Assembly: GCF_012927345.1 (NCBI RefSeq)
Contig: NZ_JABBGJ010000028.1
Coordinates: 62,001 to 126,000 of the forward strand
Source of the DNA: Paraburkholderia polaris
GTDB lineage: Bacteria > Pseudomonadota > Gammaproteobacteria > Burkholderiales > Burkholderiaceae
Direction: 5' to 3'
DNA: 64,000 nt
Shown: positions 60,988-64,000 of the stretch, piece by piece
Position numbering within the stretch: position 1 is the first letter of the stretch
Layout of the letters: each line of letters starts with the position of its first letter
Notes under the pieces: generated by a model
What the model saw: the letters and a program-made list of their open reading frames with translations, nothing else
Databases searched by the model: none
Told to the model about the DNA's origin: nothing
Program-made: the position numbers and the translations under genes

Positions 60988-62335
60988 CCTGCTCTCCTCA
61001 TGCTGTTTTTACGCGTGGCCGGCATCGCCAGCACGATCACAGCGGCCAGCACCAGCGCGCAGGCGAGCACGATCATGCCGGGCAGCAAGGTGCCGGTCGT
61101 GTCCTTCAGAAAACCGATCACGTAGGGGCTCACGAAGCCCGCCAGATTGCCGGTGCAATTGATCACCGCGATGGCCGCCGCCGCGCCCACGCCGCCCATC
61201 AGCGCGGTGGGAATGCCCCAGAACACCGGCGCAATCGAATTGATGCCGATCGCCGCGACCACCAGCGCCGCCATCGAGAGCCACACGTGGTGGCCGAGCA
61301 GCACCGCCGCCAGCATGCCGGCGGCACCCAGCACCGCGCACACGGCCACGTGCTTGCGCCGCTCGTCGTGCTTGTCGGTGTGACGTGCAATCAGGATCAT
61401 CGCGACCGCACTGATCAGCGACGGCACCGCCGACAGCAAACCGATATTCGCCACGCTCACCACACCGCTCGCGCGGATCATCGTCGGTAGCCAGAAGACG
61501 AGGCCGTAGTTGCCCATTGCGATGCAGAAATACAGCAGGCCGAGCAGCCATACCTTCGGATTGGTAAACGCGCCGCGCACTGTTTGGTGCGCGCGGGTCT
61601 GCGCATCGGCTTCGAGGTCCTGCGCGAGCAACGCTTTTTCCTCTTTGTTCAGCCAGCTCACCGACTCGATGCGGTCGTGCAAAACAAAAAACGCCGCGAT
61701 GCCCACCAGCAACGATGCGATCCCCTCGATCAGGAACAGCCACTTCCAACCGGCGAGCCCGTGCACGCCGGCCAGCTGCTGCATGATCCAGCCCGACACC
61801 GGACCGCCGATCGCACCCGACACCGGAATTGCCGCCATGAACAGCGCGATGATCTGCGAGCGCCGGTTCGACGGAAACCACGTCGACAGATACAGCACGA
61901 TGCCGGGAAAAAAGCCCGCCTCGGCGACGCCGAGCAGAAAGCGCAGCACGTAGAACGAGGTCGCGCCGCTCGCGAACATCGTCAGACACGAGACGATCGA
62001 CCACGTGACCATGATCCGCGCGATCCAGATGCGAGCGCCGACGCGATGCAAGATGAGGTTGCTCGGCACTTCGAAGATGAAATAGCCGAGAAAGAAGATG
62101 CCGGCGCCCGCGCCGTACACGGTCTCGCTCAACGAGAGATCGGTGAGCATCTGCAACTTGGCGAAGCTCACGTTCACACGATCGATATACGCGACGATGA
62201 ACGCGAGAAACAGAAACGGCACGATGCGCCAGGCTAGCTTGCGATACAGCGCCGCGCGTTCTGCGGATTCCGCGGTTCCGCGGGTTCATTGGGTACAGCC
62301 GGCCGCTCGGCGCCGCCGTAAAGAGGGGTGCTCAT
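60984..62335 (-). pseudogene. ACS-family MFS transporter frameshifted by an 8-bp tandem duplication
   Basis: The natural start is the ATG at 62335, with AAGGAGAC just upstream; it gives MSTPLYGGAERPAVPNEPAE and then runs out of frame to a stop. The main frame (VPFLFLAFIVAYIDRVNVSF to the stop at 60984, 12-TM ACS carrier with FFLGYFIFEVPSNLILHRVG and GVAEAGFFPGIVLYLSTWFP) has no ATG; upstream it reads AESAERAALYRKLAWRI and then a stop. Removing one of two adjacent copies of TTCCGCGG (62268-62283) joins both parts perfectly (NEPAESAERAALYRKLAW). As it stands, expression would need restart at an internal GTG (62222). It may be phase-variable, recently inactivated, or an assembly error. Confidence 0.85.
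62268..62283. repeat. Exact 8-bp tandem duplication in the MFS gene
   Basis: TTCCGCGG twice in tandem (62268-62275 and 62276-62283). Deleting one copy restores the reading frame. Confidence 0.95.
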
Positions 62336-62573
62336 GCTTGTCTCCTTCCGCGCGCTTGGATGCACGCTGTGGTCGCGGCGATGCGGGGGCATGGAGCGAC
62401 TCCGGTTATACCCCGAGTCATGCGATCGAAGCGTAGCTGCTATGCTCGACCCACCCGCTTCACGCTCTACCGTCCTGCCGATATTGGAGATTAGCCGGGT
62501 TGAGCGCCGCACCGCAAATCACCGTTTTGGCGCAGGTCATTACCATTCAGTTATGTTCACCGAGTAAACACGG

Positions 62574-63539
62574 ATGGCCACCACCGAAAACGACGCAATC
62601 GACCGCTTCTTCCGCAGCGGCCTGAAACTGCCGCATCTGCGCATCCTGGTGAGCCTCGCGGAGCTCGGACAGGTGACGCGGGTTGCGGCCGCCTTCCACG
62701 TCACACAGCCGGCCATTTCGAAGCAGATCGGTGAAATCGAGGAAGCGCTCGGCGTACCGGTCGCGCGACGAGTCGGCAACGCGGTCGAGTTGACCAGCAT
62801 CGGCAAGGTGATGGCCGCACGCGGCCGCGAAATCCTCCGGCACATCGAACTGGCGCGCCGCGATGTCAGCGCGCTGACCACCGGCACGGCCGGTCACGTG
62901 CGCTTCGGCGCAGTCGTGACAATTCCGCAGCCGCTGATCGCGCACGCGGTCGAACTGTTCATGCGGCGCGCGCCGTCGGCGACGCTGTCGTTCGTGGAAA
63001 CGACGCTCGACAAGCTGATCAAGATGCTCGACGAAGGCGAGCTCGATCTCGCATTAGGCCGTAACCGGCTCGCCGACAACCAGGGCCTGTTGCGCCAGCA
63101 GACGTTGCATCGCGAGCCGTTCGTGTTTGTAGTGGGTGCGAGCCATCCGCTCGGCAAGATGGATATGCCGGTGAGCTGGAACGATCTGCGCTCGGCGCGC
63201 TGGATTACGCCGCTGCGCGGTTCACCCGCTTTCGCGACACTGGCCGAGACACTCGCCGAACAAGGTATTCCGCTCGATCGCGGCGCGGTCGAATCGAGTT
63301 CGTTGACGTTGAATCTGTCGCTGCTGATCGGTGGGGACTTCGTGTCGATCCTGCCGCTGTCGGTCGCGCGGCATCACGTGAGCCGTGGACGCATGCGCGT
63401 GCTGCCGCTCGCGCCGCTCGAACCGTTAGGCGAAGTGGTGCTGGTGTGGCGCGCGGATACCTCCGCGCCGGCGGCGGATCTGTTCAGCGAGTGCTTGAGG
63501 GAGTCGTCGTCGGAATTGCTGGATGGTGAGGCGGAATGA
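62574..63539 (+). CDS. LysR-family regulator (GbpR/CbbR-like)
   Basis: 321 aa. The HTH is at about 20-80 (LPHLRILVSLAELGQVTRVA, AAFHVTQPAISKQIGEIEEAL) and the effector domain from about 110 (HVRFGAVVTIPQPLIAHAV). GbpR-type regulators of this layout control sugar or sugar-acid genes, matching the divergent operon of carrier, SDR and dehydratase. The divergent gap is 238 bases. Its last codons are followed by a motif copy and the convergent porin gene. Confidence 0.92.
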   Translation: MATTENDAIDRFFRSGLKLPHLRILVSLAELGQVTRVAAAFHVTQPAISKQIGEIEEALGVPVARRVGNAVELTSIGKVMAARGREILRHIELARRDVSALTTGTAGHVRFGAVVTIPQPLIAHAVELFMRRAPSATLSFVETTLDKLIKMLDEGELDLALGRNRLADNQGLLRQQTLHREPFVFVVGASHPLGKMDMPVSWNDLRSARWITPLRGSPAFATLAETLAEQGIPLDRGAVESSSLTLNLSLLIGGDFVSILPLSVARHHVSRGRMRVLPLAPLEPLGEVVLVWRADTSAPAADLFSECLRESSSELLDGEAE

Positions 63540-63575
63540 TGCGTGCGGGCTCACGTGTCGCCGATTGCCCGTTGG

Positions 63576-63596
63576 CTCCCGAATGTTCTCACCTTT
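63576..63596 (-). repeat. Dispersed 21-nt motif, copy 9
   Basis: CTCCCGAATG-TT-CTCACCTTT on the plus strand. Confidence 0.65.
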
Positions 63597-63620
63597 GAGC
63601 TTTTTGAAGGTATTCGGAAG

Positions 63621-63645
63621 GCCGGCTGCCATCAAGGCAGCCGGC
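63621..63645 (-). terminator. Hairpin after the porin gene
   Basis: GCCGGCTGCC / GGCAGCCGGC, loop ATCAA, 16 bases past the porin stop. No good U tract. Confidence 0.5.
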
Positions 63646-63661
63646 TCGTTCAGACAGGCAA

Positions 63662-64000
63662 TCAGAACTTGTGACGGATGCCCACAATCGCCAATTCCTG
63701 GCTGTTCGTCCCTGAATTCACGCCGTAACTGCCGATCGAGGCGTCCGCGCTCACCACCTTGCCGCTTGCGTTCAGCGTGTTGCCGCTCGCCTTCTGGTAG
63801 CCAGCCAGCGCGTACAGTTCGGTGCGCTTCGACAGCGCGTAATCCGCACCGAGGTTGACCTGGTTGTAGTGCGCCGAGCTCGGACCGGTGAGCGACGTGT
63901 AGTTATAGCCCACACCGGTGCGCAGGGCTGGGGTGATCTGATAGTTGAAGAACACCGAACCGTTATTGAACTTGGCCGTGTCGTGGAACGCGGAGAATGC
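63662..64000 (-). CDS. Gram-negative porin, C-terminal part (runs off the window)
   Basis: The last 112 codons of an outer-membrane porin of the OmpC/Porin_4 type common in Burkholderia: strands such as TGVGYNYTSL, QVNLGADYALSKRTELYALA then GYQKASG, and the terminal LAIVGIRHKF, whose final Phe is the outer-membrane assembly signal. The frame is open at the window edge (FHDTAKFNNGSVFFNYQ), so the N-terminal two-thirds lies beyond. A general diffusion channel for small anionic or neutral solutes. Confidence 0.92.
   Translation of the reverse strand, partial: AFSAFHDTAKFNNGSVFFNYQITPALRTGVGYNYTSLTGPSSAHYNQVNLGADYALSKRTELYALAGYQKASGNTLNASGKVVSADASIGSYGVNSGTNSQELAIVGIRHKF

Noticed and set aside
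62234..62512. Separate 92-aa gene upstream of the MFS frame
   Set aside because: Its last third is the displaced N-terminus of the MFS protein; the rest lies in the divergent promoter region.

Overview
The window looks like a chromosome segment of a Burkholderiaceae beta-proteobacterium, most likely Paraburkholderia. The basis is high GC with strong third-position GC bias, Burkholderia-style H-NS and porin proteins, and many LysR-regulated catabolic operons carrying MFS carriers. I made no database search; family names rest on motifs I can read. I see no rRNA, tRNA, CRISPR array or complete insertion sequence.

Layout. 0-9 kb: a chaperone-usher fimbrial operon on the minus strand (major subunit, chaperone, usher, adhesin) followed by prfC, with a second adhesin paralogue on the plus strand beyond prfC. 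Upstream of the operon lies a helically phased array of RcsB-type boxes. 9-15 kb: a minus-strand operon (formaldehyde-activating enzyme, aldo/keto reductase, semialdehyde dehydrogenase, MFS carrier), then an H-NS-like protein. 16-19.3 kb: a sigma-54 activator divergent from a GntP-type permease that has a good -24/-12 promoter and three dyads of one consensus upstream. 19.5-31 kb: a secreted hydrolase, a large hybrid histidine kinase, a broken aer gene that keeps a FliA-type promoter, a DedA-rhodanese fusion, a cNMP-binding thioredoxin-reductase-like protein, a YcaQ-type protein and a LysE exporter.

31-41 kb: a Cys-rich SufR-like regulator divergent from an MFS carrier plus LysR, with a 12-bp-arm operator between them; a probable methylmalonate-type operon (MFS, class III CoA-transferase, ScpB-like decarboxylase) under a divergent LysR; a DMT exporter and an AraC regulator. 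41.9-49.3 kb: a GntR-controlled operon (serine-glyoxylate aminotransferase, MFS, MhpD-like hydratase, YdiJ-like FAD/Fe-S dehydrogenase) with twin palindromic operators, one over the gntR start codon. 49.4-51.7 kb: a lower-GC cassette (glycosyltransferase and two small coupled ORFs) bracketed by direct copies of a 69-bp element. 51.8-56.3 kb: a CPA1 antiporter, an HD-domain protein, a GlxA-type regulator and an SDR. 57-63.5 kb: a LysR-linked sugar-acid-type operon (MFS, SDR, IlvD/Edd dehydratase, MFS) in which the first carrier is frameshifted by an exact 8-bp tandem duplication. The window ends inside a porin gene.

Non-coding structure is unusually rich. A 21-nt punctate motif (AAAGGTGAG, two free bases, TTTTCGGGAG) occurs nine times, only between genes and often beside gene remnants. 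A 46-bp palindromic repeat occurs in two clusters. Three genes end inside short tandem repeats that copy their own 3' ends. At least four gene fragments (Aer, EmrB-type MFS, serine hydrolase, OmpR-type regulator) mark past deletions.
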